26,584 bases of DNA from Fidelibacterota bacterium UBA7303 (GCA_002471805.1 DKQR01000108.1:1-26584), one strand, 5' to 3'. Shown: positions 1-8,590, numbered from the stretch's first letter. The notes: generated by a model not told the origin, from the sequence alone. A program made the numbers and translations.

Positions 1-116
1 ACCTGGTCATTATTTCAGGGCCACTATTATTGATGGTCTGCATGAGCGGTAGGTTTTGGTAGTTATTTATCACTATTCTATTCACCTTATCTGGGGATTT
101 GATATTTGTATTTCTG

Positions 117-122
117 TATAAT
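117..122 (+). promoter_or_regulatory. Candidate -10 element upstream of the frd/sdh operon
   Basis: A perfect TATAAT lies about 60 bases before the GTG start of the cytochrome b gene, in an AT-rich leader. A TTGATA at 99-104 is only 12 bases upstream, too short a spacer for a standard sigma-70 -35 box, so only the -10 match is worth noting. Bases 1-182 hold no gene I can support, so this leader probably carries the operon promoter. Confidence 0.25.
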
Positions 123-182
123 TAATGATTATGACAAATCTTCAACCATTTTTCAATTAAGAATAATATTAAAGAAATATCT

Positions 183-962
183 GTGAACAATTCTGTTGAT
201 ATGATACAGCAAGCTGGCCGGGCCGTTCAAGTAATGAAGAGCAGGAAGTATGCTAAATTAGATTTTGTCCAGAGTGCTTCCGGATTAGTTTTGGCTTTGT
301 TCATGTGGGCACATATGCTCCTTGTTTCATCCATACTCCTAGGTAAAGAAGCAATGTTCTATGTCACCAAATTCTTGGAAGGGAAATTCTTTTTTGGAGA
401 AAGTTACCCGATTATTGTTTCTATGGCAGGAATAGGCATCTTTTTTATTTTTATTGTGCACGCAGCGATAGCGGCGAGGAAATTCCCTAATAATTGGGAA
501 CAGTTTAAGGAGTACAGAGCTCATATGAAGATGATGAAACACAGCGATACAAGCCTGTGGTTCTGGCAGATATTCACCGGATTTGCTATGTTTTTTCTTG
601 GCTCGATTCATCTTTACGTTATTATCACTCATCCCGCAGAGATTGGTCCATATGCTTCTTCTGATAGGGTGTGGAGCGAGTATATGTGGCCCCTTTATAT
701 TTTGCTTTTGCTGGCTGTAGAATTCCACGGGTCTATAGGACTTTATCGTCTGGCAATAAAATGGGGCTGGTTTGACGGTAAAAACCCTAGGGCCAGCAGA
801 AAGAAATTGAAAAAGGCAAAATGGATTGTGACTATAGTTTTTCTCACTCTTGGTTTACTGAGTTTGTCAGCCTACATTAAGATCGGAATAGCTCATGAGG
901 ATAAAGTCGGCGAGCGTTATGAGATCTCATCATTATTAGAGACAACTAGAGACAATACTTAA
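183..962 (+). CDS. frdC: Diheme cytochrome b membrane subunit of fumarate reductase/succinate dehydrogenase
   Basis: This is the membrane anchor of a quinone-linked succinate/fumarate oxidoreductase with one subunit and two hemes. It passes electrons between menaquinone and the iron-sulfur subunit. From memory it aligns closely with Wolinella succinogenes FrdC over nearly all of its 259 residues. The four heme-ligand histidines fall at the same numbers, His44, His93, His143 and His182. Glu66 (quinol oxidation site) and Glu180 (transmembrane E-pathway) are also in place. Five hydrophobic helices are visible, with motifs such as KLDFVQSASGL and HGSIGLYRLAIKWGWFDG. The start is GTG; choosing it gives exactly the Wolinella numbering. 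ATG 201 is the alternative, and neither has a strong Shine-Dalgarno. It opens a three-gene operon, 3 bases before the flavoprotein gene. The symbol sdhC would be equally valid, because the reaction direction cannot be read from sequence. Confidence 0.95.
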   Translation: MNNSVDMIQQAGRAVQVMKSRKYAKLDFVQSASGLVLALFMWAHMLLVSSILLGKEAMFYVTKFLEGKFFFGESYPIIVSMAGIGIFFIFIVHAAIAARKFPNNWEQFKEYRAHMKMMKHSDTSLWFWQIFTGFAMFFLGSIHLYVIITHPAEIGPYASSDRVWSEYMWPLYILLLLAVEFHGSIGLYRLAIKWGWFDGKNPRASRKKLKKAKWIVTIVFLTLGLLSLSAYIKIGIAHEDKVGERYEISSLLETTRDNT

Positions 963-965
963 AAT

Positions 966-2939
966 ATGAAAGTGATTTATACAGATGCATTAGTAATTGG
1001 CGCTGGTCTGGCTGGTCTTAGGGTTGCAACAGGAATTAAGGATAGAGGGCATGATGTTATCGTTCTTTCTCTTATTCCGCCAAAGCGCTCGCATTCAGCG
1101 GCAGCACAAGGAGGAATGCAAGCTTCCCTGGCAAACTCAGCAAAGGGACAGGGAGACAATGAAGATGTTCATTTTGCAGATACTGTGAAAGGTAGTGACT
1201 GGGGATGTGACCAGGATGTTGCCCGGATGTTTGTAAATACTGCCCCTAAGGCTATCAGAGAACTCGCCAATTGGGGAGTACCATGGAACAGGGTGCGCAA
1301 AGGAAAACGTGAAGCAGTGATCAATGCGGAGAAAGTGACAATTACGGAAAATGAAAAAGCTCATGGTCTTATCACGTCACGTGACTTTGGCGGTACCAAA
1401 AAATGGAGAACCTGCTACGTTAGCGATGGTACTGGACATTCGATGCTCTATGTGATGAGCGACAGAAGCATTAAACAGGAAATAGAGATTCATGAACGCA
1501 TTGAAGCAACGGCCCTAATCCATGATGGTGAACGGTGCAGTGGTTGTATTGCCAGAAATCTGATTACCGGAGAATTAATTGCATACATAGCAAAAGCAAC
1601 AACAATAGCGACTGGAGGATATGGGCGAATATATAAAGTATCTACCAATGCCATTATTAGTGAAGGTATTGGAACAGCCATAGCACTGGAAACAGGGATA
1701 GCAGCATTGGGAAATATGGAGGCTGTGCAATTTCATCCCACAGCTATTGTGCCTGCAGGGATTCTAACAACGGAAGGATGTCGTGGTGACGGAGGTGTGT
1801 TACTCGATGTGGATGGATATAGGTTTATGCCTGATTATGAACCGGATAAAAAAGAATTGGCATCAAGGGATGTTGTATCAAGGAGAATGACGGAACATAT
1901 TCGGAAAGGAAAAGGAGTAAAATCAAGATACGGTGATCATCTGTGGCTGGATATAACCATATTGGGTCGTAAACATGTGGAGAAAAATCTTAGGGAAGTA
2001 TTTGAGATATGTAAATATTTCCTTGGCATAGATGCTGCTAAAGACTGGATTCCAGTAAGACCAACACAGCATTACTCCATGGGTGGAATAAAAACATGTT
2101 ATACCGGGGAAAGCCCAACCCTCAAAGGGTTATGGTCTGCCGGCGAGGCTGCTTGCTGGGACATGCATGGGTTTAACCGATTAGGAGGTAATTCAGTTGC
2201 CGAAACCGTGGTTGCCGGGATGCTAGTTGCTGAATATATTTCAGAAGATCTGGAAAAGAATAATAATGTATCTATCTCGACAGCATTGATAGAAAAATTT
2301 TATAATGCGGAAAAAGAAAAGATCGATCAATTACTGAATGGGAATGGAACTGAAAGCGCATTTGAGCTTCGGGATGCTATGGAAACCATTATGATGGATA
2401 AGGTTGGGATTTTTAGAAATGGTGATGATCTAATAGATGCTGTAAATGAACTGGAAGAACTATATAAAAGAAGTAAGAACATCAAGGTCAGCTATAATTC
2501 CTCAGCATCAAATCCTGAGCTGGTGACAGCTTACCGAGTGCAAAAGATGCTTAAGCTGGCTCTGTGCGTAGCCTTGGGCGCTGAGCAACGAATAGAATCC
2601 CGGGGAGCTCACGCAAGAGAGGATTATCCAGAAAGAAACGATAGGGATTGGCTGAAGAGAACCCTTGCAACTTGGGATAGCGATGATGCAACCCTGCCTA
2701 AACTAGATTACGAGCCGCTTGATATTATGAAAATGGAGATGCCTCCGGGTTCCAGAGGCTATGGTAAAGATAATATATGGCACCATCCTGATACTGCTAA
2801 ACGGGAGAAAGAAATAGAAGAAATCAAATCCAATATGCCCAACGCTGATAGATTTGAGATACAAAAAGCATTGTTGGATTATCCGCTCCCTAATAAGTAT
2901 AAAGGCAAGAACGAAAGATTAATTGAACCATTGTCATGA
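966..2939 (+). CDS. frdA: Fumarate reductase/succinate dehydrogenase flavoprotein subunit
   Basis: This is the catalytic subunit, which interconverts succinate and fumarate at a covalently bound FAD on the cytoplasmic side. It has 657 residues, against 656 in Wolinella FrdA. The FAD-binding segment begins with VIGAGLAGLR (residues 10-19), and His43 in KRSHSAAAQGG is the FAD-attachment histidine. Active-site residues known from the family are present: Phe141, Gln255, His257, Arg301, His369 and Arg405 (Wolinella Arg404, shifted by a one-residue insertion). The C-terminal domain runs to the end, including the SRGAHAREDYP motif, so the gene looks intact. It starts 3 bases after the cytochrome b gene, and its stop overlaps the next start by 4 bases (ATGA at 2936-2939), implying coupled translation. 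In aerobic relatives the same enzyme type works as succinate dehydrogenase, so sdhA is an alternative name. Confidence 0.96.
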   Translation: MKVIYTDALVIGAGLAGLRVATGIKDRGHDVIVLSLIPPKRSHSAAAQGGMQASLANSAKGQGDNEDVHFADTVKGSDWGCDQDVARMFVNTAPKAIRELANWGVPWNRVRKGKREAVINAEKVTITENEKAHGLITSRDFGGTKKWRTCYVSDGTGHSMLYVMSDRSIKQEIEIHERIEATALIHDGERCSGCIARNLITGELIAYIAKATTIATGGYGRIYKVSTNAIISEGIGTAIALETGIAALGNMEAVQFHPTAIVPAGILTTEGCRGDGGVLLDVDGYRFMPDYEPDKKELASRDVVSRRMTEHIRKGKGVKSRYGDHLWLDITILGRKHVEKNLREVFEICKYFLGIDAAKDWIPVRPTQHYSMGGIKTCYTGESPTLKGLWSAGEAACWDMHGFNRLGGNSVAETVVAGMLVAEYISEDLEKNNNVSISTALIEKFYNAEKEKIDQLLNGNGTESAFELRDAMETIMMDKVGIFRNGDDLIDAVNELEELYKRSKNIKVSYNSSASNPELVTAYRVQKMLKLALCVALGAEQRIESRGAHAREDYPERNDRDWLKRTLATWDSDDATLPKLDYEPLDIMKMEMPPGSRGYGKDNIWHHPDTAKREKEIEEIKSNMPNADRFEIQKALLDYPLPNKYKGKNERLIEPLS

Positions 2940-3673
2940 GTGAAGAAAAGGGACGATTATTAAAGATTAAAATACTTCGGTATGATCCAAAGGTTAAAGG
3001 TAGCATACCGGAAGTAAAAACCTATAGGGTAAAAGAAGCGCCCGGTATGACGCTGTTTATCGTCCTTAATGAAATCAGGGAAAAACAAGAACCATCCCTG
3101 CAGTATGATTTTGTTTGCCGGGCAGGTATTTGCGGAAGTTGTGGCATGATAATTAACGGCCGTCCGAGTTTGGCCTGCAGGACGAGTACAAAATCCCTTC
3201 CTGTTGAAATCAGACTTACACCGCTTCCCGTTTTTGAACTGATTGGGGATTTATCTGTAAATACCGGTAAATGGATGCGTAGGATGAGCGAAAGATTGGA
3301 AACATGGGTCCATGATAAAGAAAAAGAAATTGATTTTTCTAAAATAGAAGAAAAAATGGACCCTGATAAAGCGGAGGAGATTTACGAGCTGGATCGCTGT
3401 GTTGAATGTGGCTGTTGTGTGGCTGGCTGCGGTACGATCAGGATGAAAGAAGATTTTGTTGGAGCTGTAGGTCTCAATAAGATTGCCCGCTTTGAGGTAG
3501 ATCCACGCGATAACAGAACCCATGATGACTTTTATGAGTTAATTGGCGATGAAAATGGAGTATTTGGCTGCATGTCGCTTATGGGCTGTGAAGATGTTTG
3601 CCCAAAAGACCTTCCTCTCCAGCATAAAATTGCCTATATCAGAAGAAAGTTGGTTGCATTAAAAAATAAGTAA
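2936..3673 (+). CDS. frdB: Fumarate reductase/succinate dehydrogenase iron-sulfur subunit
   Basis: This subunit carries electrons through three iron-sulfur clusters between the FAD of the flavoprotein and the hemes of the cytochrome b. It has 245 residues, close to the 239 of Wolinella FrdB. The [2Fe-2S] ligands are Cys61, Cys66, Cys69 and Cys81, within CRAGICGSCG. The C-terminal ferredoxin-like domain has Cys155, Cys158, Cys161 and Cys165, followed by Cys212, Cys218 and Cys222, which supply the [4Fe-4S] and [3Fe-4S] centres. As in Wolinella there is an extra Cys inside the CVECGCC stretch. The start ATG overlaps the frdA stop (ATGA). It is the last gene of the operon. I saw no convincing terminator for it before the convergent tonB gene. 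Confidence 0.96.
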   Translation: MSEEKGRLLKIKILRYDPKVKGSIPEVKTYRVKEAPGMTLFIVLNEIREKQEPSLQYDFVCRAGICGSCGMIINGRPSLACRTSTKSLPVEIRLTPLPVFELIGDLSVNTGKWMRRMSERLETWVHDKEKEIDFSKIEEKMDPDKAEEIYELDRCVECGCCVAGCGTIRMKEDFVGAVGLNKIARFEVDPRDNRTHDDFYELIGDENGVFGCMSLMGCEDVCPKDLPLQHKIAYIRRKLVALKNK

Positions 3674-3755
3674 CATAAAATGTAAACACGTGGCGCTGCC
3701 CTTTAATGATTGCTTTATTTGTATTACCAAAAGCTACCCCTCATCCCACACAAAC

Positions 3756-3777
3756 AAAAAACCCCGCTACTGCGAGG
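3756..3777 (-). terminator. Rho-independent terminator of the exb-tonB operon
   Basis: Read on the minus strand, CCTCGC, loop AGTA and GCGGGG form a 6-bp stem with one G-T wobble, followed at once by six T. It lies 28 bases past the tonB stop. On the plus strand the stem is not followed by T residues, so it should serve only the minus-strand operon. Confidence 0.7.
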
Positions 3778-3804
3778 CTCTTGCTTAAATGCTTTTGGTG
3801 GGAG

Positions 3805-4419
3805 TTATTTCAACTTGAAATTTACAGGAATAGAAATCCAAACACCCACGGCACGTTCACGCTGTTTTGCAGGACGAAATCTTGTTTTTCGAATTGCTTC
3901 CATGGCCGCTTCATCTAAGCCGGTATTTGGCACACCTTTCAGAATTAAAGTTTCCTTTACACGGCCTTTTTTATCAATGAAAGCCTGAACAATCACTACA
4001 CCCTCTATTCCTGCTTCCTGGGCAATCTCCGGATAGGTCGGGCGAATCGGTGATAAAGCGACAGGCGGATCATCGTAGGGGATAAAGACAACTCGGGGTC
4101 CTGATGGCGGCGGCGGCGGCGCATCTAGACTTGAAAAGTCGTCGAAGTCCAATTCGTCTAGAGTCAGATCATCCGCAATATCCTCATCGTCAGACGGGAC
4201 AGGGATAGATGGACGGGCAGGTGGCGGAGTATTGTCAATTTGCTGCGTCTGAGGAATATCAATATTCTCTATTATAATCTGGTCAACATCTTCAAATTCC
4301 ATTGAAGCCAGAAAACGGGGGAATATAATAAATATAATAATGACTAAAGCAATTCCCGCCAAACCGGCCAATCGTACATTCACCGGATAGGCATGCTTCA
4401 GCGGATTTATTTTTCCCAT
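3805..4419 (-). CDS. tonB: TonB family energy transducer
   Basis: TonB spans the periplasm and carries energy from the ExbB/ExbD proton channel to TonB-dependent outer-membrane receptors. The 204 residues show one N-terminal membrane anchor (about 17-33), a proline-rich and acidic linker (about 60-110, with a PPPPP run at 101-105), and a TonB C-terminal domain (about 124-204) with RPTYPEIAQEAGIEG and RKTRFRPA. Its start overlaps the stop of the upstream exbD gene as TAATG, so the two are translationally coupled. It is the last gene before the terminator. The linker has many Asp and Glu, whereas the classic enterobacterial linker alternates Pro-Glu and Pro-Lys. No TonB-dependent receptor lies in this window, so the substrate is unknown. 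Confidence 0.92.
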   Translation of the reverse strand: MGKINPLKHAYPVNVRLAGLAGIALVIIIFIIFPRFLASMEFEDVDQIIIENIDIPQTQQIDNTPPPARPSIPVPSDDEDIADDLTLDELDFDDFSSLDAPPPPPSGPRVVFIPYDDPPVALSPIRPTYPEIAQEAGIEGVVIVQAFIDKKGRVKETLILKGVPNTGLDEAAMEAIRKTRFRPAKQRERAVGVWISIPVNFKLK

Positions 4420-4829
4420 TAGTTTACCAGTGTTTTTGTGGAGTAATTAAGCTTCAGAGCATCAGCGTCACGGAGTTTTTCATGAATGCCGGACACCTGC
4501 TCCATTTTTGCCTCCTCGTCTGCTTTCAATGAGACTACGATTTGAGGGTCAGCCACTCGTTTATCATACATGATCTTGGATATATCTTCGATGGTAAAAA
4601 GACGGTCATCAATGGATATAAGCCCATCCTTTGAAACCCAGATGTGTGATGTATGCCTTTTGGATTTTAGTTTTTCTATCCGTTTTGCTTTGGGGAGTTT
4701 CACAGGCAGCCCAGAATATTCACGCAATACCGTTGTGACCATGAAAAAGATCAGCAGCATGAAAATAATATCGGGCATGGAAGCCGTGGGTATTTCGCTT
4801 GAGATTTGAGTTTTACGTGAAAATTTCAT
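4419..4829 (-). CDS. exbD: ExbD/TolR family biopolymer transport protein (second copy)
   Basis: An inner-membrane stator protein that works with ExbB to use the proton gradient. The 136 residues hold a short cytoplasmic N-terminus, a single transmembrane helix (about 20-40) and a periplasmic domain. The helix begins with PTASMPD; Asp20 corresponds to the essential protonatable Asp of ExbD (Asp25 in E. coli). It is linked to both neighbours by TAATG junctions: its start shares a base with the stop of the first exbD, and its stop shares a base with the tonB start. It is the more divergent of the two ExbD copies in its periplasmic part. Whether the copies form one mixed complex or serve different TonB systems cannot be told. 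Confidence 0.93.
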   Translation of the reverse strand: MKFSRKTQISSEIPTASMPDIIFMLLIFFMVTTVLREYSGLPVKLPKAKRIEKLKSKRHTSHIWVSKDGLISIDDRLFTIEDISKIMYDKRVADPQIVVSLKADEEAKMEQVSGIHEKLRDADALKLNYSTKTLVN

Positions 4830-5230
4830 TATTCGCTATTAGCAATGGAAATTCGTTTGGCATCTGCCATTTTCAACTGGTCGATCACACGTATATAATC
4901 CATATAAGCTGTTTTGGGATGGGCTTTAACAGACACAATCAATTTGTCATTCTCCCGCAGCCTTCTGCCTACGATCTTGCTGATTTGTTCCGCAGGTGTA
5001 GGTTCTTCATCCAGTAAAACTTTCCCTCGGGAGTTAATCAGGCAATTTAAAATATTTTCTTTCCGTATTTCGATCTCGACATCTCCCGCAGGTGGCAAAA
5101 CGATACCAAGGCCTTTATCTGTGTCAATCGTGGTAGTTACAAGAAAAAATATCAGTAAGAGAAAGGCAATATCTGCCATAGATGAGGTAGGAATTTCTCC
5201 TCCCTTAAACCTACGTTTTTTATTCGCCAT
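4829..5230 (-). CDS. exbD: ExbD/TolR family biopolymer transport protein (first copy)
   Basis: Single-pass inner-membrane partner of ExbB, 133 residues. The N-terminus is basic (KKRRFKGG). The transmembrane helix begins PTSSMADIAFLLLIFFLV, with Asp20 as the conserved protonatable residue. The periplasmic domain follows from about residue 43. It starts 17 bases after the exbB stop and ends in a TAATG overlap with the second exbD. The order exbB-exbD-exbD-tonB is common in Bacteroidetes-like genomes. Confidence 0.94.
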   Translation of the reverse strand: MANKKRRFKGGEIPTSSMADIAFLLLIFFLVTTTIDTDKGLGIVLPPAGDVEIEIRKENILNCLINSRGKVLLDEEPTPAEQISKIVGRRLRENDKLIVSVKAHPKTAYMDYIRVIDQLKMADAKRISIANSE

Positions 5231-5247
5231 GAGGCATTACGACTAAA

Positions 5248-5862
5248 CTATTTTTTCGTTTCAGCTTCGTATAGGTGGTCCATGATTTTCACAGACTGTT
5301 CTTCCATATCCAAAACCAGTTTATCGATACGGGATACGAAAAGGTTTTGGAAGGTTTGAATAATCATGGCTACAACCAGTCCGAACGCAGTTGTAAGCAG
5401 TGCCTGGGAAATGCCTCCGGCCACAACGGCCGGAGAAATATCGTTGGCGGCTTTAATGGCATCGAATGCGCTGATCATACCGATCACAGTGCCGGTAAAA
5501 CCCAGCATGGGAGCAATAGTGATTACAGCATTTAGCCAAATCATATTCTTTTCCAGGAAGGCCATCTCAATGGCACCAGCATTTTGAATCGCTTTTTCTA
5601 CATCAGCCAGGCCGCGGTGAAGGCGTGATAAGCCAGCGTGAAATATTGCAGAAACCGGACCCTGTGTCTGCTCACAAAGTTCCAATGCTGCCTCAGCTCC
5701 ATCGTTATCAATTACTTTTGTAATATCATCGAAGAATGTTTCAGAATCGATTCTAGACATCATTAGCGAATAAATTCGCTCGAGCGTAAATACAAGGCCA
5801 AAAACAAGGGCTACCAGAATGGGCCACATAAAATTTCCACCATCATGAAAATATTGTACCAT
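5248..5862 (-). CDS. exbB: MotA/TolQ/ExbB proton channel family protein
   Basis: ExbB forms the pentameric inner-membrane proton channel that, with ExbD, energises TonB. The 204 residues show three hydrophobic segments: about 11-31, about 108-131 and about 150-173. The family signature APMLGFTGTVIGMISAF lies at the second segment, and GISQALLTTAFGLVVA at the third. The protein lacks the longer N-terminal extension of some ExbB forms. A clear GGAG ribosome-binding site precedes the ATG. A promoter-like pair lies at 5885-5913, so the exb-tonB genes may be transcribed apart from the upstream protease gene, which ends 113 bases away. TolQ is an alternative, but the linked tonB favours ExbB. Confidence 0.94.
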   Translation of the reverse strand: MVQYFHDGGNFMWPILVALVFGLVFTLERIYSLMMSRIDSETFFDDITKVIDNDGAEAALELCEQTQGPVSAIFHAGLSRLHRGLADVEKAIQNAGAIEMAFLEKNMIWLNAVITIAPMLGFTGTVIGMISAFDAIKAANDISPAVVAGGISQALLTTAFGLVVAMIIQTFQNLFVSRIDKLVLDMEEQSVKIMDHLYEAETKK

Positions 5863-5884
5863 TTTATTTCTCCATATTTGATTT

Positions 5885-5913
5885 TATATAATGTACAAAC
5901 CTGAATATAACAA
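5885..5913 (-). promoter_or_regulatory. Candidate sigma-70-like promoter for exbB-exbD-exbD-tonB
   Basis: On the minus strand TTGTTA (plus 5913-5908) is followed after exactly 17 bases by TATATA (plus 5890-5885), about 22 bases before the exbB ATG. Spacing is ideal and the hexamers are near consensus. This would give a very short leader that includes the GGAG site. The region is AT-rich, so chance matches are possible. Confidence 0.4.
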
Positions 5914-5975
5914 CAAATGGGTTGAACACAATAAGAAAGAATATATTGTTCAAACTCTTGCTTTAAAGGCGTTAA

Positions 5976-7589
5976 TTAATTCAAGGTTTCTAAGAATGCG
6001 TCCGCTTCGTGAAAGTGTTTTATTGATTCTTGAACCTGATTATCCATTTGCAATCTTATACTTGCTGATTTGTCCTTTCCCCATGCAGCACCTGCAATTT
6101 CTCCTTTAATTTGATTATGGATGAATGCCAGATCCGCAAGTAGAGAATCCTCAACAAATTCAATGGAATCCTGTTCTAAAAGGTGGAGGAAATCTTTAAA
6201 GACCCGATCAGAAACAGTCCACGAATCTCTGAAAACATCAAAAGAATTGAATTCATTTTTATGTTTTGAAACATATTCCGAAGCAAAATTGAAAATGGGA
6301 CGTTTGGGATTGCGCAATATATTTCCAGTTTCGCTTGTAAACTGTTGCCTGTACGGGATATAAATATCTGGAGTAATTCCCCCTCCTCCATAAATAGTTC
6401 TACCAGCCCTTGTTTTGTATTTTGGTCGCAACTCTTTCAGGCTGTCAATCTTAGATTCACGATCAACCGCGTATAATTCACGGTAATAGGCCAGGTTTTT
6501 GCCATCCTCATATGGCCGCTGGATCAATCTGCCGCTGGGTGTGTAATACCTTGCAATGGTTACGCGAACAGCACCACCGCTGTCAAGGGGCAGTTGCCGC
6601 TGCACAAGTCCTTTACCAAAACTGGTTTCGCCCGCTACAAGCCCACGGTCCAGATCCTGGACCGCGCCGGATACAATTTCACTGGCGCTGGCGGACCCTC
6701 GGTTAATCAGTACGATCAATGAAAAGCCATCTCTGCCTTTTTCCGGCTTGGCAATAAAAACTTGGTTGGATTCCCGTATTTTTCCTTTTGTAAAGACCAG
6801 GGTGTCCTTGGTGGTAATAAACTGGTTAGAGATGGCCGCTGCCTGTTCAAGATATCCACCGCTGTTTCCTCTGAGATCAAAAATAAGACGTTTCATGCCT
6901 GCCGTATTCAGCTTGTCCAATGCCATGCTTACTTCTTTTTCAGTCGTTGCCGAAAACCGCCGTAAGGAAACATAACCCGTGATATCATCGATCATTGTAG
7001 CTGCCCCAACGCTGTATATGGGAATATCATCACGGATAATGGTCACATCAAACGGCTTCCCTGAACCAATGCGACTAATAGTGACATCTACAGCAGTGCC
7101 CTTGCGGCCCCTTAATTTTTTAAATACTTCTTCTTTGGTGATCTTGTAGGCATCCTCACTATTGATAGCAATAATCTTATCTCCCGGCATCAGGCCTACA
7201 ATGTCTGAGGGGCTGTCCGGCACCGGTGAAATGACGGTGATATAGCCGTTTAGAATATCAAATTCAATTCCTATTCCTTGAAAATTACCCCGGAAAAGTT
7301 CGTCAATATTATTCTGTTCCTTTGCCGGGATATAAACAGAATGAGGATCCAGTTCCTCCATAAGTCCATGAAAAGCACCATCCATGATCTTTTCCATATC
7401 GACGGTGCCAAAATAAAAATGATTCACATAGGAAATTATTTGCTGCAGAACCTTGGTTTTATCACGAAGGATTCGGTATATATTTTCGTTGTTTGGATAC
7501 AGTGTTGGCGTTAGGAGAAAAACTCCTATTATAAAACCAAAAAGCGCTGACAGGCATAATGGCCAGATACGCCGGAAATTCTTTATCAT
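5976..7589 (-). CDS. S41 family C-terminal processing peptidase (CtpA/Prc type) with PDZ domain
   Basis: A membrane-anchored periplasmic serine protease that cleaves near protein C-termini. The 537 residues show an N-terminal signal anchor (about 9-28), an S41 N-terminal region with GLMEELDPHSVYIP (about 75-88), a PDZ domain (about 95-180) and the catalytic domain (about 200-415). By alignment with E. coli Prc, the nucleophile is Ser301 in GSASASE and the general base is Lys326 in FGKG. The roughly 120-residue tail after 415 looks helical and is not part of the core fold. It begins 23 bases after the stop of the putative outer-membrane protein gene, without a visible Shine-Dalgarno, and precedes exbB by 113 bases. 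Substrates cannot be deduced. Confidence 0.93.
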   Translation of the reverse strand: MIKNFRRIWPLCLSALFGFIIGVFLLTPTLYPNNENIYRILRDKTKVLQQIISYVNHFYFGTVDMEKIMDGAFHGLMEELDPHSVYIPAKEQNNIDELFRGNFQGIGIEFDILNGYITVISPVPDSPSDIVGLMPGDKIIAINSEDAYKITKEEVFKKLRGRKGTAVDVTISRIGSGKPFDVTIIRDDIPIYSVGAATMIDDITGYVSLRRFSATTEKEVSMALDKLNTAGMKRLIFDLRGNSGGYLEQAAAISNQFITTKDTLVFTKGKIRESNQVFIAKPEKGRDGFSLIVLINRGSASASEIVSGAVQDLDRGLVAGETSFGKGLVQRQLPLDSGGAVRVTIARYYTPSGRLIQRPYEDGKNLAYYRELYAVDRESKIDSLKELRPKYKTRAGRTIYGGGGITPDIYIPYRQQFTSETGNILRNPKRPIFNFASEYVSKHKNEFNSFDVFRDSWTVSDRVFKDFLHLLEQDSIEFVEDSLLADLAFIHNQIKGEIAGAAWGKDKSASIRLQMDNQVQESIKHFHEADAFLETLN

Positions 7590-7612
7590 TTTTTAGAATA
7601 GCTTAAAAGTAT

Positions 7613-8479
7613 TTACAAGCCAATATAAAGCATAGTTCTAAATACAACTCCCTGGATTGCAGCGGTAGGTGAATCGCTAATCTCAGTACGCCCATTTAAT
7701 TTCCAACTACCGTTTCCAATGGTCCCTTTGTTAAAACCAACGCTTATTCTTAATCCCATACGCTCTAAAAATTGCCATTTCATTGCTATGTAAGGCTGAA
7801 AATTGAAAAATGTAGCACTAACATCCCGTAATAGACTAGGCGCTGCTGTAGGTCTAAGAGTTTCTTGTTGATCTATAGTACCATCAGATACTAAAATTAA
7901 TAAATTTTCTCCATTTTCATCATACGTACCATAGACATTCTGGAATGTTTTATCCCAAGTCGGTGTACCAGCTTGTTGTTCGATTGCAATATTCGCCCTG
8001 GCTAGCCCTAACAATGCACCTGCAGATAATTCTAGGTCTTGTAGTAAAGGCATTACATACTCAACAGATCCGGCTCCAAGAGCTATAGAAAATTTTGCAT
8101 CAATTGTTGGACTAAAATCTCCTTCATAAGATTTAGTTATATCTCCAACAGAAAAAATATTATCATTATTTGTATCTTCATATAAAATGATATTTGGTAT
8201 AGTACTTATACTGGAAGCGCCCACACCAGCATACCCACCCACTCGCCATTTACCGGTTATGTGAGCAAATCCTTCCCCACCATGGATAACAAAAGGATCT
8301 TTGAAGTCATTTGTTTTCAAGCCAAGGCTTTCCAATCTTGAAGCCCCAGGAATTGAATCAAGGGAAATATACATGGGGCTATAACCGATCCCTCCACCAA
8401 AAAAGTCTTCAACAGGGTAGCCGAATTGGCCCAGAGCAATTGTTAGATTAAACAGAATAATTATAATGTTGTTTTTCAT
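7613..8479 (-). CDS. Predicted exported, beta-barrel-like outer-membrane protein of unknown function
   Basis: I do not recognise this 288-residue protein. It begins with a signal peptide (about 1-17, hydrophobic IIIILFNLTIALG). The rest is rich in alternating hydrophobic and polar residues with glycine-aromatic turns, for example GKWRVGGYAGVGASS (77-90), YIAMKWQFLERMGLRISVGF (230-249) and a final strand VVFRTMLYIGL. This suggests amphipathic strands of an outer-membrane barrel. It ends in Leu rather than the usual Phe or Tyr. An EDTNNDN segment at 101-107 resembles an acidic calcium-binding loop. It lies 23 bases upstream of the S41 protease and is divergent from the giant FG-GAP-like pair, so a shared regulatory region is possible. 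It looks somewhat more AT-rich than its neighbours by eye. Confidence 0.75.
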   Translation of the reverse strand: MKNNIIIILFNLTIALGQFGYPVEDFFGGGIGYSPMYISLDSIPGASRLESLGLKTNDFKDPFVIHGGEGFAHITGKWRVGGYAGVGASSISTIPNIILYEDTNNDNIFSVGDITKSYEGDFSPTIDAKFSIALGAGSVEYVMPLLQDLELSAGALLGLARANIAIEQQAGTPTWDKTFQNVYGTYDENGENLLILVSDGTIDQQETLRPTAAPSLLRDVSATFFNFQPYIAMKWQFLERMGLRISVGFNKGTIGNGSWKLNGRTEISDSPTAAIQGVVFRTMLYIGL

Positions 8480-8590
8480 GATAATGGGGTTTTCCGCATG
8501 AAGACCGGTTTGTGGAGCATTACATAAATTATGAAGAAATTATAGAAAATAACTGAAAAATTACTCGAAAAACGGATCAGGTGCTTTTCC

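Noticed and set aside
1..52. Possible end of an upstream gene (frame 2 ends at TAG 50-52) or start of a minus-strand gene at ATG 43
   Set aside because: Only about 16 codons are visible in any frame, and none shows a recognisable family, so no feature is claimed.
99..122. TTGATA plus TATAAT as a complete sigma-70 promoter
   Set aside because: The 12-base spacer is too short; only the -10 box was kept as a weak candidate.
2936..2939. Possible frameshift or fusion between the flavoprotein and iron-sulfur genes
   Set aside because: The 4-base ATGA overlap is a normal translational-coupling junction, and both proteins are full length.
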